From JAOUEA01 sp963762075 (lineage in GTDB: Bacteria; Actinomycetota; UBA4738; HRBIN12), in assembly GCA_963762075.1 (NCBI GenBank), contig CAVXJC010000003.1, positions 310,001 to 374,000 of the forward strand: a stretch of 64,000 nt of DNA, in the 5' to 3' direction. The position numbers and the translations under genes were made by a program. The notes beneath the pieces were generated by a model, which saw nothing but the letters and a program-made list of their open reading frames with translations, had not been told where the DNA came from and made no database searches. Shown in pieces: positions 34,820 through 43,897 of the stretch; the stretch's first letter is position 1, and the number at the start of each line of letters is the position of its first letter.

Positions 34820-35578
34820 ATGCGACTGATGCGCTTCCGCCACGGCGACCGCCTCGCGACCGGCGTGGCCGAGACGGGCGACGACACCGTTCGAGTGCTC
34901 GCCGGCACCTTCTTCGAGGATCCGCTGCCGACGGGCGAGGAGCTTGCGCTCGATGAGCTGCACCTGCTCGCTCCCGTGCTGCCGTCGAAGCTCGTCTGTG
35001 TCGGCAAGAACTACGCGGCGCACGCGGCGGAGTTCGGCATGACGGTGCCCGACGAGCCGCTGCTCTTCCTGAAGCCGTCGACGGCGGTGATCGGGCCGAA
35101 CGACCCCATCACGCTGCTGCCGGTGAGCAAGCGCATCGACTACGAGGGCGAGCTCGCCGTCGTGATCGGGCGACTCGCGAAGGACGTGCGCGCCGAGGAC
35201 GCCTACCGTGTGATCCTGGGATACACGTGTGCCAACGACGTGACCCTGCGCGATCTGCAGAGGACCGATGACCAGTGGGCCCGCGCGAAGGGATTCGACG
35301 GTTCATGCCCGCTCGGCCCGTGGATCGAGACCGACGTGGATCCGAACGACGCGGTACTCGAGACACGCATCAACGGCGATGTGCGTCAGCAGGGGCGAAC
35401 GACCGACATGGTCTTCGGCGTCGCGACGTTGATCGAATACATCACCGGGTTCATGACGTTGCTGCCCGGCGACGTGCTGCTCACCGGCACTCCCGAGGGC
35501 GTCGGTCCGCTCGCCGCCGGCGACGTGGTCGAGATCGAGGTCGAGGGCGCGGGCGTGCTCGCGAACACGGTGCGATGA
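34820..35578 (+). CDS. Fumarylacetoacetate hydrolase family protein (copy 2), gltX-linked
   Basis: The 252-residue protein has CVGKNYAAHAAEFG, LFLKPSTAVIGPND, the metal strand DYEGELAVVIG, NDVTLRDLQ, KGFDGSCPLGPWI and GDVLLTGTPEGVG. This is the form conserved next to gltX in many actinobacteria, with an acylpyruvase- or oxaloacetate-decarboxylase-like activity likely. ATG 34820 is chosen; ATG 34829 is also possible. The stop overlaps the gltX start (ATGA). It is only moderately similar to copy 1, so the two are not a recent duplicate pair. Confidence 0.9.
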   Translation: MRLMRFRHGDRLATGVAETGDDTVRVLAGTFFEDPLPTGEELALDELHLLAPVLPSKLVCVGKNYAAHAAEFGMTVPDEPLLFLKPSTAVIGPNDPITLLPVSKRIDYEGELAVVIGRLAKDVRAEDAYRVILGYTCANDVTLRDLQRTDDQWARAKGFDGSCPLGPWIETDVDPNDAVLETRINGDVRQQGRTTDMVFGVATLIEYITGFMTLLPGDVLLTGTPEGVGPLAAGDVVEIEVEGAGVLANTVR

Positions 35579-37005
35579 CCGACGCGCCGGTCCGCTGCCG
35601 ATTCGCACCCGCGCCCAGCGGGTCCCTGCACGTCGGCAACGTGCGGAGCGCGCTCTTCTCGTGGCTCTTCGCCCGGCACCGTCATGGGCAGTTCATCCTG
35701 CGGTTCGAAGACACCGACGCCAGCCGCGTCACCGAGGAAGCCGTCGCCGGAGTCCTCGAAGATCTCCGCTGGCTCGGTATCGACCACGACGAGGGCCCGG
35801 ACGTCGGCGGGCCGCACGCGCCCTACCGCCAGTCGCAACGTCTCGACATCTACCGCACCTACGCCGAGCAACTGCTCGCCCAGCGGGACGCCTATCGCTG
35901 CTACTGCACGCCCGACGAGCTCGACGCACGAAGGAAGGCGGCTACGGCCGCCCACGAGGCCCCCGGCTACGACGGTCATTGCCGCGATCTCACCGGGGAG
36001 CAGATCGAGGCCTACGAGCACGAAGCTCGCGAGTCGGTCGTGCGCTTCCGCATGCCCGACCGCGAGTGGGTGATCGACGACATCGTGAAGGGAAAGATCC
36101 GGTTCGCGGCGGGGCAGCTCCGTGACTTCGTACTCGTGCGCCCCGATGGCTCGGCGCTGTTCCTGCTGGCGGTCGCGGTCGACGACATGCTCATGGGCGT
36201 CACGCACGTCGTTCGCGGCGACGATCTGCTTGCGAGCGCACCTCGCAATGCCGCGGTGATCGAGGCGCTCGGGGGCTCGCCACCCCGATACGCCCATGTG
36301 CCACAGGTGCTCGGCCCTGACCGCCAGCCGCTGTCGAAGCGGCACGGATCGACGAGTGTCGAGTCCTTCCGCGAACAGGGCTTCCTGCCCGAGGCGATGC
36401 TCAACTACCTCGCACTGCTGGGATGGTCTGCCGGCGACGATCGTGAGGTGCTCTCGCGAGACGAGCTCATCGAGTCGTTCGACCTCGAGCGCGTCTCGTC
36501 GAACCCGGCTGCCTTCGACACCGAGAAGCTCACGTGGCTCAACAACCGGTACATCCAGTCGCTGGACGACGACGACCTCGCGGCTCGCTGCCTGCACTTC
36601 ATGACCGAGGAAGGCCTGATGCCCGACCCTTCCACGTTGCTCGCGGCGATGCCGATCGTGAAGGAACGCATGAAGACCCTGACCGAGGCGCCGGCGTTGC
36701 TTCGGTTCTTGTTCACCGACGACATCGAGCCGAACGAGAAGGCTGCCGGGATCATCGCGAAGGCGCCCGAAGGCTACCTCGCGCGGGTCGCCGATTCGCT
36801 CGAGGTGGTCGAGCCATGGACCGCGGCGTCGCTCACCGCCGCGCTCGACGAGCTCGCCGAGCGAGAGGAGCTCAGCCGAACGAAGGCGTTCCAGCCCGTG
36901 CGCGCGGTCGTGACCGGTTCGAACATCTCCCCGCCCCTTCCCGAGTCGTTGGAGCTGCTCGGTCGTGATCGAACGCTCGAACGGCTCCGGCGAGCGATGC
37001 CCTAG
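35575..37005 (+). CDS. gltX: Glutamyl-tRNA synthetase
   Basis: The 476-residue protein is a class I synthetase. APAPSGSLHVGNVRSALF contains the HIGH-equivalent (S-L-H-V-G, residues 17-21) and PLSKRHGSTSVE, near residue 251, is the KMSKS loop. FEDTDASRV and PEAMLNYLALLGW are family signatures, followed by an alpha-helical anticodon-binding domain. It charges tRNA-Glu, and in organisms with GatCAB also tRNA-Gln. The start overlaps the FAH stop. A tRNA-Glu and a tRNA-Gln are present elsewhere in the window. Length is usual. Confidence 0.97.
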   Translation: MTDAPVRCRFAPAPSGSLHVGNVRSALFSWLFARHRHGQFILRFEDTDASRVTEEAVAGVLEDLRWLGIDHDEGPDVGGPHAPYRQSQRLDIYRTYAEQLLAQRDAYRCYCTPDELDARRKAATAAHEAPGYDGHCRDLTGEQIEAYEHEARESVVRFRMPDREWVIDDIVKGKIRFAAGQLRDFVLVRPDGSALFLLAVAVDDMLMGVTHVVRGDDLLASAPRNAAVIEALGGSPPRYAHVPQVLGPDRQPLSKRHGSTSVESFREQGFLPEAMLNYLALLGWSAGDDREVLSRDELIESFDLERVSSNPAAFDTEKLTWLNNRYIQSLDDDDLAARCLHFMTEEGLMPDPSTLLAAMPIVKERMKTLTEAPALLRFLFTDDIEPNEKAAGIIAKAPEGYLARVADSLEVVEPWTAASLTAALDELAEREELSRTKAFQPVRAVVTGSNISPPLPESLELLGRDRTLERLRRAMP

Positions 37006-37075
37006 CCCGACCGGGGCGGCGATGTGGGCCGCCCGGCCGATGTGCGGCGGCATCCGAGCGCATAGAGTGCGCCCC

Positions 37076-38374
37076 GTGAACGGTCCGCTGCGGGGGCGCG
37101 ATTTCCGGCTGCTGACGCTGTCGACCGGTCTGTCGTCGCTCGGCGACGAGCTGGCGCTGATCGCGCTCACGATCAAGGTGGCCGATCTCACCGGCTCCGG
37201 TTGGGCCGTGGCCGCACTGCTGCTCTGCGGCCTGCTGCCGCTCGTGATCTTCGCGCCGTCGGCCGGGGTCATCGTCGACAACTACGAGACCAGGCGTTCG
37301 CTCGCGATCTCCACGGCGATCCAGGCCGGCCTCGCGGTGGGATTGGCGTTCGCAGGCGAGCTGCCGATGATCCTGATGCTCTCGTTCCTGCTGGGCACGG
37401 CGTCGGCGGTCGAGACGCCCTCGATCTACACGCTCGTGCCTCGTGTCGTGGGTGACGAGCATGCGACCGAAGCCAACGCTTACCTGGAAGGGGCGAGGTA
37501 CACGGGCATGATCGCCGGCCCGGTCCTGGCCGGCTCACTCGCCGCGGGGCCCGGCACCCGCGTCGCGCTGCTCGTCGATGCGGGCACGTTCGTCGTGATC
37601 GCCATCGCTGCGGTGCTGTTGCGGGTTCGCCGGCAGGCCGCCGAACCGAGCCGGAGCGGGAAGGAGAGCACCGCGCGCGAAGGCTTCCGGCTGATCAGGA
37701 GCGACCAAGTGCTGGTCGTGGCGTTCGCGGTGATCGGCGCCGTGATCCTGTTCGCCGCGATGGACAACGTGGCCGAGGTGTTCTTCGCTCGTGACACGCT
37801 CGATGCCGGCGCATGGGGGTACGGCGTGCTCGCGTCGGCATGGCTCGTGGGCATGGTGGGCGGCGCGACGTTGATCGCACGGCGTCTCGCCGACGACCGG
37901 CTGCTTCGCTCGATGGCCCTGGCGGCGGTCGTGAACGGCGCCGCGGTGTTCGCGGCGGCGGCGGTCGGGTCGTTTCCGCTGGCGGTGGCCCTGTTCGCGG
38001 CGGGCGGCGTCGCGAACGGAGTGGAGACGGTCGCGATGCGGAGCCTGATCGTGCACCGGGTCGCCGACCGGTTCCGCGGGCGGGCATTCGCCTCGTACGG
38101 TGCTCTCGTCAACGGCATGCAGATCGGGGCGACGGCCGCTGCGGGCGCGTTGGTCGCCGGCCTCGGTGGCCGCGTGGCGCTGCTGGTCGGGGGAGCCGGA
38201 ACGGCCCTCGCCGGTGTTGCCGGACTGATCGCCGCCGCGACGCTCGACCGACGACGAGCGGCGGCCGTGCCGATCGTTCCCCGTCCGGTGCGGCTTCCCG
38301 AAGCGGCGCCGGAGGTGCCCGACGTGACGCGACTGCCCGACTCCGATCCGGCCACTCCCACGACCGACCGATGA
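37076..38374 (+). CDS. MFS transporter, MFS_3-like
   Basis: A 432-residue protein with about 12 hydrophobic helices: the N terminus GPLRGRDFRLLTLSTGLSS, the helix 2-3 loop IVDNYETRRSLAIS (motif A variant) and the paired loop RVADRFRGRAFASYGALV are in their usual places. A Pro/Arg-rich cytoplasmic tail follows. It is a proton-driven exporter of unknown substrate, similar in type to the transporter at the left edge, but not closely related to it. The start GTG 37076 is chosen because the longer open frame covers the end of gltX. Confidence 0.88.
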   Translation: MNGPLRGRDFRLLTLSTGLSSLGDELALIALTIKVADLTGSGWAVAALLLCGLLPLVIFAPSAGVIVDNYETRRSLAISTAIQAGLAVGLAFAGELPMILMLSFLLGTASAVETPSIYTLVPRVVGDEHATEANAYLEGARYTGMIAGPVLAGSLAAGPGTRVALLVDAGTFVVIAIAAVLLRVRRQAAEPSRSGKESTAREGFRLIRSDQVLVVAFAVIGAVILFAAMDNVAEVFFARDTLDAGAWGYGVLASAWLVGMVGGATLIARRLADDRLLRSMALAAVVNGAAVFAAAAVGSFPLAVALFAAGGVANGVETVAMRSLIVHRVADRFRGRAFASYGALVNGMQIGATAAAGALVAGLGGRVALLVGGAGTALAGVAGLIAAATLDRRRAAAVPIVPRPVRLPEAAPEVPDVTRLPDSDPATPTTDR

Positions 38375-38504
38375 GGCTCACCCGAAGGGGGTTCGATCGC
38401 CTTGCCACGCGTACGTTGACGAGGCACGTTAACCTCGACCCGGCGGCGCACGACGGCCGGCCGCCGACGTTTGCGTCCAGACCCGGCAGGGGAACGGAGG
38501 AGCC

Positions 38505-38831
38505 ATGGCCTACGTGATCGCTGAACCATGCATCGACGTGAAGGACCGTGCGTGCGTCGACGAGTGCCCAGTCGACTGCATCTACGAAGGCCCGCGCATG
38601 TTGTACATCCAGCCCGACGAGTGCGTCGACTGCGATGCGTGTGTTCCGGTCTGCCCCGTCACGGCGATCTTCGCCGAAGACGATCTTCCGGGCGAGTGGA
38701 AGCAGTTCACCGCGGTGAACGCGGAGTGGTTCTCCGATGCCGTGACCGGCCTCGGGTCGCCGGGGGGCGCGGCGCAGACCGGTCCGGCCGCTACCGATCA
38801 CCCGGTCGTCGCGGGCTGGGAAGCCGTCTGA
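38505..38831 (+). CDS. fdxA: 7Fe ferredoxin (3Fe-4S / 4Fe-4S)
   Basis: The 108-residue protein has C9, C17, C21 and C25 (C-x7-C-x3-C-x3-C), then C40, C43, C46 and C50 (C-x2-C-x2-C-x3-C-P). This is the arrangement of mycobacterial FdxA, with one 3Fe-4S and one 4Fe-4S cluster. PDECVDCDACVPVCPVTAIF and the following EDDLP--W are diagnostic. It carries low-potential electrons in the cytosol and is a natural donor for P450s such as those at 19.5 and 25.4 kb. An AGGAG ribosome site precedes the ATG. Confidence 0.95.
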   Translation: MAYVIAEPCIDVKDRACVDECPVDCIYEGPRMLYIQPDECVDCDACVPVCPVTAIFAEDDLPGEWKQFTAVNAEWFSDAVTGLGSPGGAAQTGPAATDHPVVAGWEAV

Positions 38832-38842
38832 CGGCTCGTGCC

Positions 38843-38872
38843 TTGACCGCAAGAACAACGCCAGCATAGGTT
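38843..38872 (+). promoter_or_regulatory. Candidate promoter for the 661-residue secreted protein
   Basis: TTGACC (38843-38848) and TAGGTT (38867-38872) are separated by 18 bases, lying 37 bases before the GTG start, with a GAGGGGG ribosome site between. The small inverted repeat AGCCG-TCTGA-CGGCT at 38822-38836, covering the ferredoxin stop, may end the upstream transcript, though no T-tract follows. Confidence 0.4.
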
Positions 38873-38908
38873 CAACCCAGTCTTTCCTTTCACGAGGGGG
38901 TAGTTCCT

Positions 38909-40894
38909 GTGCAGAAGCGGATCGGGATCGCGCTGTTGACCGCCATGCTGGTGGCGCCGAGCATGGTCGCCGCCACGGGGGGAGCGGCTTCGCCCCGAAC
39001 GGGAGGTGGTGCGCCGTACGAGAGCGTCACCACCGTGCCGTTGCGACACCTGAGAACGACGCCGCCGCTCTCGTCATTGTCGGGAGCGCGGGGTTCGCGC
39101 GGCGGGCAAGAATCTCCGGCGGCCGCCCGTGACCGGCTGAGACCGAGGATCGGTGCAGGCGGGCAGGTCCAGACGGTCGAGCCACCGGTGTCCGATCCTC
39201 CTTCCGCCCGTGACAACGCCCGCGTTTCGAGCCACACCCCCGGGATGAAGCGCTCCTGGGAAGGGCTCGACTCCTTCGACACGGCCTGGGCCAACTCGGG
39301 CAACGCGTTCTTCCTCGAGCCACCGGACCAGGGGCTGTGTGTCGGTCCGAACCACGTGCTCGAGACCGTGAACAGCGTCGTGCAGGTCTACACGTCGGCG
39401 GGACGTCCGCTGTTGCCGGGGAACCCCGGGATCCCTGGGACGAAGCCGGTCGGGATCTCGCACAACGAGTGGTTCGGGTTCCCTCCGGCCTTCGACCGCC
39501 CTGCGGAGCGGTTCGGCCCGTTCACGACCGATCCGAGTTGTTACTACGACAGGCAGCTTCGGCGCTGGTTCCACGTCGTGCTCACGATCGAGCAGAAGCC
39601 GGTCTCAGGGGAGTTCACCGGTCGCAACAGCATCGACATCGCGGTGAGCCGTACGGCGGACCCGCTCGGTCGATGGGACATCTACCGTCTGCCCGCGCAG
39701 AACGATGGCACCGACGGCTCACCCGATCACGGCTGCGACGCCGGCCCTTGCATCGGGGACTACCCGCACATCGGGGTCGACAGGCACGGGTTCTACGTCA
39801 CGACGAACGAGTACTCCTTCTTCGGCGACGGTTACTCGGGTGCCGAGCTGTACGCGCTCCCGAAGGCCGGGCTCGCCGCAGGCGACGCGACCGAGGCTGT
39901 GCTGTTCGAGAACTTGCGAGTCCCTTCGCTCGACCAGCGCGGTTTCACCGTTCGACCTGCATGGTCGCGCGCCTCCTCATGGGAGGGTGCCCGTGGAGGC
40001 ACGGAGTACTTCGTGAGCTCGACCGCGGGTGACGGCTCGGAGACGGGCAACATGACCGGCGAGTCGAAGGACATGGTGGTGTGGGCGCTGACCAACACCA
40101 GCTCCTTGAAGAGTGCGACGCCCGACCTGGAACTGCATCAGGTCGTCAAGAGGACGATCGAGTATCAGCTTCCGCCCTTGTCGCTGCAGAAGGAGGGGCC
40201 GACACCCTTCCTGCGCTGCTTGAACCTCGGCGTCGACTGCGTCTTCGGCGAGGACTTCGGCCATCAGCAGGGCCCCTATCCACTGGACTCGGGCGACACC
40301 AGGGTGACGAGCTCGTTCCTGGCCAGCGGCGTGCTGTGGACCTCGCTGACGACCGCGCTCAAAGGGCCCGGGGGGGCGGACTACGACTCAAGCGATGGTT
40401 CGTTCCAACCCGTCGGGCAACGAGCCGGCGTGGCCTACTTCGCGTTCCGGCCATGGTGGGACGGGGGCACGCTCAGGGCGCGGCTGCTGCAGGACGGGTA
40501 CGTGGCGGTCGCCGGCGGGAACGTCACGTACCCGTCGCTCGCCGTGAACGAGAAGAACCATGGGTACATGGGCGTGTCGTTGGTAGGACCGTCACACTTC
40601 CCGAGCGCTGCATACATCCCGATCGATCTCGGCCACGCTCCCGACGTCGTGCACATCGCAGCGCCGGGCCGAGCGCCATCCGATGGATTCACCGGAACGG
40701 TGTTCGGAGGATTCCGGCCGCGTTGGCAGGACTACGGCTACATGGTTCCAGGCAACGGCGACGACCTGTGGTTCGGGGTCGAGTACATCGACGCGAAGTG
40801 CGGTTTCGCCGCCTGGCTCAAGGATCCCAACTGCGGAGACGAGCGGACGCTCTTCACGAACTGGACGACGAGGGTCACGAAACTGGAACCCTGA
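38909..40894 (+). CDS. Large secreted protein of unknown function
   Basis: The 661-residue product begins with a signal peptide (MQKRIGIALLTAMLVAPSMV, cleavage near ATG-GAA), then a roughly 80-residue low-complexity Arg/Ser/Pro linker and a large beta-rich domain. Recognisable segments include QGLCVGPNHVLETVNSVVQV, IGDYPHIGVDRHGFYVTTNE and NYPSL-type strands (NVTYPSLAVNEKNHGY), with a final W-x-N-W-x-T-R. The repeated blade-like pattern suggests a beta-propeller, and the C-G-x-C pairs suggest disulfides. Similar proteins are seen in secretomes of environmental actinobacteria without a defined function. GTG 38909 has a GAGGGGG ribosome site. It is transcribed alone. Confidence 0.65.
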   Translation: MQKRIGIALLTAMLVAPSMVAATGGAASPRTGGGAPYESVTTVPLRHLRTTPPLSSLSGARGSRGGQESPAAARDRLRPRIGAGGQVQTVEPPVSDPPSARDNARVSSHTPGMKRSWEGLDSFDTAWANSGNAFFLEPPDQGLCVGPNHVLETVNSVVQVYTSAGRPLLPGNPGIPGTKPVGISHNEWFGFPPAFDRPAERFGPFTTDPSCYYDRQLRRWFHVVLTIEQKPVSGEFTGRNSIDIAVSRTADPLGRWDIYRLPAQNDGTDGSPDHGCDAGPCIGDYPHIGVDRHGFYVTTNEYSFFGDGYSGAELYALPKAGLAAGDATEAVLFENLRVPSLDQRGFTVRPAWSRASSWEGARGGTEYFVSSTAGDGSETGNMTGESKDMVVWALTNTSSLKSATPDLELHQVVKRTIEYQLPPLSLQKEGPTPFLRCLNLGVDCVFGEDFGHQQGPYPLDSGDTRVTSSFLASGVLWTSLTTALKGPGGADYDSSDGSFQPVGQRAGVAYFAFRPWWDGGTLRARLLQDGYVAVAGGNVTYPSLAVNEKNHGYMGVSLVGPSHFPSAAYIPIDLGHAPDVVHIAAPGRAPSDGFTGTVFGGFRPRWQDYGYMVPGNGDDLWFGVEYIDAKCGFAAWLKDPNCGDERTLFTNWTTRVTKLEP

Positions 40895-40961
40895 CCGGAG
40901 CCGCCTCGATGAGTGCGTCTCGACCACTCACCTTCCAACCGGTAAGCAATCGCACCATTCG

Positions 40962-41858
40962 TTACGGCTCTGGGAGCGGCTGCCATGCCGGGTAGAACCG
41001 GTATCCCAACCCAGAGGTGAGCCGCTCCAAGTCAGTCCCGTCGCTGCGGACCATCCAGACGTTGGCGCGATGGTCCCAGAAGCGGGTGAATGCGATCCTC
41101 CTGCCGTTGGGCGAGTAGACCGGCCACCAGACGCCTCGACGACTCCCGTCGAGGACGAGTTGGCGATCGCGTCCGTTCGGACGGATCGTCATGAGCGACG
41201 GGGAGTCGCCCGGGCCGTCGTCGATGAAGAGGATCTTCGAGCCGTCGGGCGACCAGTCGGGTGAGTACTGTGCCCGTGGGTGGTCTCTCGTGAGGCGTCG
41301 TCTATTGCTGCCATCAGCGTTCATCGTCGCGATGTCCCAGTTCTGAAGGTTCGCGTCGCGGGCGTAGGCGATCGTCGAGCCGTCAGGGGACCACGACGGG
41401 CAATTCTCGCTGATCCTTGGACTGCGGACGAGGCGATGCGGATCGGGGTTCGTGACATCGCTGACCCACAGGTCCCCCCCGCGCGAGAACACGAGCGTCG
41501 AGCCGTCAGGGGACCACGACGGGCAATCCTCCATCGCTCGATTGGCCGTGATCTGCCGGACATCTGTTCCGTCTGCATCCATCACCCAGATGTCCACGTT
41601 CCGCACGAAGGCGATGCGTGATCCATCGGGCGAGTAGTCGGCCCGGTGATCGTTCTGCTCTGATCCCGGGATCGGGGTGCCGGTTCCACCTGTCGGAGGG
41701 ATGGTTTCGAGCGTTCCTTCGCCAGCGAGCGTGTAGACGATGACCCCGTTTCTCCCTGGGAACTGGGCATGAGCGACGTCCAGTGGCCACGCGAGCATGG
41801 TCAGCGCCGCGACGATCGTTGCCAGTGGTCGAGGGACTCGAGCACAGAGTGTCGTCAT
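40962..41858 (-). CDS. Secreted PD40 (TolB-like) beta-propeller protein
   Basis: The 298-residue protein has a signal peptide (VAALTMLAWPLDVAHA, cleaved before QFPG) and five to six PD40/WD40-like repeats. Each repeat carries the YSPDGSRIAFVR or WSPDGSTLVFSR motif and a following W-V-M/S-D-x-D-G-T turn. Two adjacent repeats share the same CPSWSPDGST core, a sign of recent repeat duplication. PD40 propellers bind proteins or peptides in the periplasm. ATG 41858 fits the signal peptide best; ATG 41906 would overlap the zinc-ribbon gene by 14 bases. No Tol-Pal partner genes are nearby. Confidence 0.75.
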   Translation of the reverse strand: MTTLCARVPRPLATIVAALTMLAWPLDVAHAQFPGRNGVIVYTLAGEGTLETIPPTGGTGTPIPGSEQNDHRADYSPDGSRIAFVRNVDIWVMDADGTDVRQITANRAMEDCPSWSPDGSTLVFSRGGDLWVSDVTNPDPHRLVRSPRISENCPSWSPDGSTIAYARDANLQNWDIATMNADGSNRRRLTRDHPRAQYSPDWSPDGSKILFIDDGPGDSPSLMTIRPNGRDRQLVLDGSRRGVWWPVYSPNGRRIAFTRFWDHRANVWMVRSDGTDLERLTSGLGYRFYPAWQPLPEP

Positions 41859-41892
41859 CGAGGGCCGCTGACCTGGGGTTGGCAAGACCAGA

Positions 41893-42276
41893 TCACGCGA
41901 GCTCATCTGCTTGGGTCTTGGACCCGTCCGATGCCGACAGGCGAGCTGCCTCCGCCAGGAAGTCGGCGAGCCGAATGGCTTCCTCTTCCGGCAGGCTCAT
42001 CGCGCACACGGGTCGATCGACGAACCAGATCGAGAATCGGACGTGGTGTCCAGGCACCGTGACGTCGCCCTCGGGGGCGGCGAACACATGCTCATCCAGG
42101 TACCAGGACACACGGAGCACCGGATCCGCTGGATCGTCTCCGTGGGCCGGGATGCCGAGGAAGAGCTGCGTGACTTTGGGGCCGACGAGGTCAGTCTCCC
42201 CAGGGAGGGCGCGGCCGCAGGCCGGACAGTAGCGATGATCGGGCTCTTGGCGTCGTCCGCACCTGGGGCAGAGCAT
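41893..42276 (-). CDS. Zinc-ribbon hypothetical protein
   Basis: The 127-residue protein starts MLCPRCGRRQEPDHRYCPAC, a double CxxC zinc ribbon (C3, C6, C17, C20). The rest is a small beta-rich domain (VLRVSWYLDEHVFAAPEGDV and VRFSIWFVDRPVCAM) and a final helix. The ribbon probably stabilises the fold or binds a protein or nucleic acid. The ATG at 42276 is chosen because it puts the ribbon directly at the N terminus. It lies just upstream of the PD40 gene on the same strand, so the two may be transcribed together. Confidence 0.6.
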   Translation of the reverse strand: MLCPRCGRRQEPDHRYCPACGRALPGETDLVGPKVTQLFLGIPAHGDDPADPVLRVSWYLDEHVFAAPEGDVTVPGHHVRFSIWFVDRPVCAMSLPEEEAIRLADFLAEAARLSASDGSKTQADELA

Positions 42277-42381
42277 GACATCAGTATCGGCTCGGGTACA
42301 CGGCCAGTACAAGAGGTGGATGGTCGACTCTGGCCATCGGCCCTATGTCCCTTGGGGCCAACCCGGCGCAGCGTCCTTCGA

Positions 42382-42876
42382 GTGAACCGTCGTGCATGGA
42401 TGAGCGTAGCCCTGGCCCTTGCCCTCGTCCTCGGCTTCGCCGCTGGAGCGGCATACGTCGACACTGGTGGTCAGCCGACCGAAGCGAGGGCCACCGTCGA
42501 GGCTTGTGCCCCTGGATGCCGAAGGTCTCTCCCTTCTTGAGACAGCCCTCCGCGCCGCGATCTGTCGTTCCGGTCTGGCCATGCGATGGGCCCGCTTCGA
42601 GGTCCTTTCAACGGCCTGAGCATCGTCAAGGCTGAGGTCGACGGAACAGGCTACGAGGGTTCAGGTGACGTCGGGATTTGGGGGATCCATCCGGGGGTCC
42701 CCGGGGGCTACACGGGCGGAGCGATCCTGTATTCGCTCAATCACGTCGCTCGATACGTTGAGGGTCCCTCGATCTACCCTGGCTCTCGTCTTCGTGGGTA
42801 CGTTGATGATGGCGAGCCGGTCTACGATCCGAAGGTCCTTCGCGCGCTCCCCCCACCGATCGCGGCCTCGTGCTGA
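42382..42876 (+). pseudogene. Degraded secreted-protein gene with two frameshifts
   Basis: Three frames join to a plausible protein of about 163 residues. The first (from GTG 42382) gives an N-terminal signal or membrane anchor, MSVALALALVLGFAAGAAYV. The second gives LVPLDAEGLSLLETALRAAI and RWARFEVLSTA, stopping at 42619. The third continues at once with LSIVKAEVDGTGYEGSGDVG and ends at 42876. The joins need about one extra base between 42500 and 42525 and one missing base near 42615. The family is not recognised. All three pieces have native codon bias, so the gene was functional until recently or the sequence has errors. Confidence 0.45.
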
Positions 42877-43007
42877 ACAACGGTCCCAAGACTCAGCGGT
42901 GATGTCGAGTGGTCGCCTGAGAGTCACAACCGCCAAAGGAGCCCATCGGACCATTGAAGCAATAGCGACCAGGGGCGTTGACGGCGTCGAACGACGCGCG
43001 GGAACTA

Positions 43008-43421
43008 CTAGAAGAGCACTAGCGTCCACGGAAGAACTGCCCCCGCGATGAACGCGGAGACCGATGTGAGCCGCCCATCTCCCAGTCGCTGGTTCCGGGT
43101 GCGAACGAGCCACACGACCATGAGCATCCCTGCGACCAAGAGCGGCAGCCCCACCGAGAACAGGGCTAGGTAGCCCATCGAGAGCAGGATTCCGGCAGCC
43201 CCGAAACCGGAGACGCCCCTCGCGTCGGCGCTGTCGAACTTCAGAGCGCCGATCACGGACGCGAACGCCGCGAGGAACAGAAGCAGCACCAAGGCGAACT
43301 GTCCGACTTCCACGTCGCCCTGCTCCACGATGAGCCAGACATAGAGCACGGTCGTCGCGCCAACGATCACGGCGACGGCGATCGCCAGTCCTCTGCCGCG
43401 AATCACGGACCCGTCTTGCAT
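43008..43421 (-). CDS. Hypothetical four-helix membrane protein
   Basis: The 137-residue protein has four hydrophobic segments: LAIAVAVIVGATTVLYVWLI, FALVLLLFLAAFASVIGALK, GILLSMGYLALFSVGLPLLV and a C-terminal VSAFIAGAVLPWTLVLF. It has no charged catalytic motif. ATG 43421 has an AGGAG ribosome site. It is likely an inner-membrane protein of unknown function. No family is recognised. Confidence 0.6.
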   Translation of the reverse strand: MQDGSVIRGRGLAIAVAVIVGATTVLYVWLIVEQGDVEVGQFALVLLLFLAAFASVIGALKFDSADARGVSGFGAAGILLSMGYLALFSVGLPLLVAGMLMVVWLVRTRNQRLGDGRLTSVSAFIAGAVLPWTLVLF

Positions 43422-43449
43422 GAAAGAGGCTCCTTGTCTCAACCATCAT

Positions 43450-43587
43450 ATGGCGCACCCTTGGAGCACTCGCTTAGTCGGCGGCCTGGCGATCTTCATT
43501 CTCGTGATCGCCAACGGGCGCTGTTCGTCGAACCGGAGAGTCAAGTGTCCTTCATGCGGGGCTTGGCCAGGGCACTCGTGTGGATGA
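43450..43587 (+). CDS. Possible 45-residue peptide with membrane helix and zinc-knuckle tail
   Basis: The short frame reads MAHPWSTRLVGGLAIFILVI and ends RVKCPSCGAWPGHSCG. The tail is like the CPxCGAxPGxxC zinc finger seen at the end of small actinobacterial proteins, but the usual distal His/Arg residues are missing. A second overlapping frame (43554-43649) encodes a 31-residue single-helix peptide, MRGLARALVWMMVAIAAGAL plus tail. Both cannot be equally real. Neither has a strong ribosome site. I list this as the better candidate. Confidence 0.25.
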   Translation: MAHPWSTRLVGGLAIFILVIANGRCSSNRRVKCPSCGAWPGHSCG

Positions 43588-43897
43588 TGGTAGCGATAGC
43601 CGCTGGGGCTCTCGCGTTCGTCGTGTACTTGCTAGGCAGTAACAGCTGAGGATGGATTTCACCGGATCCGCGACTCAAGCGTCCGGATGTATCCGGTACG
43701 GATTCGCTACGCGTACGTTTCAGAGTTGGATCTCATGGCCCTGCTGGCGGGTCTCCGGCTGCGCGAGCGCTGGGGCGATTGGGACCGCCAACCGTACCCA
43801 TCCCGAAGCTGGACGCATGTGTCCGTGTGGGGGCAGCTGCCCTAGCTCCAACACTGGCCGCGGCATAGGCTGTGTGCTGCGGCGGGAGGAGGACAAG

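Noticed and set aside
35386..37281. 631-codon minus-strand open frame opposite gltX
   Set aside because: gltX motifs are complete on the plus strand and this frame shows no coding signature.
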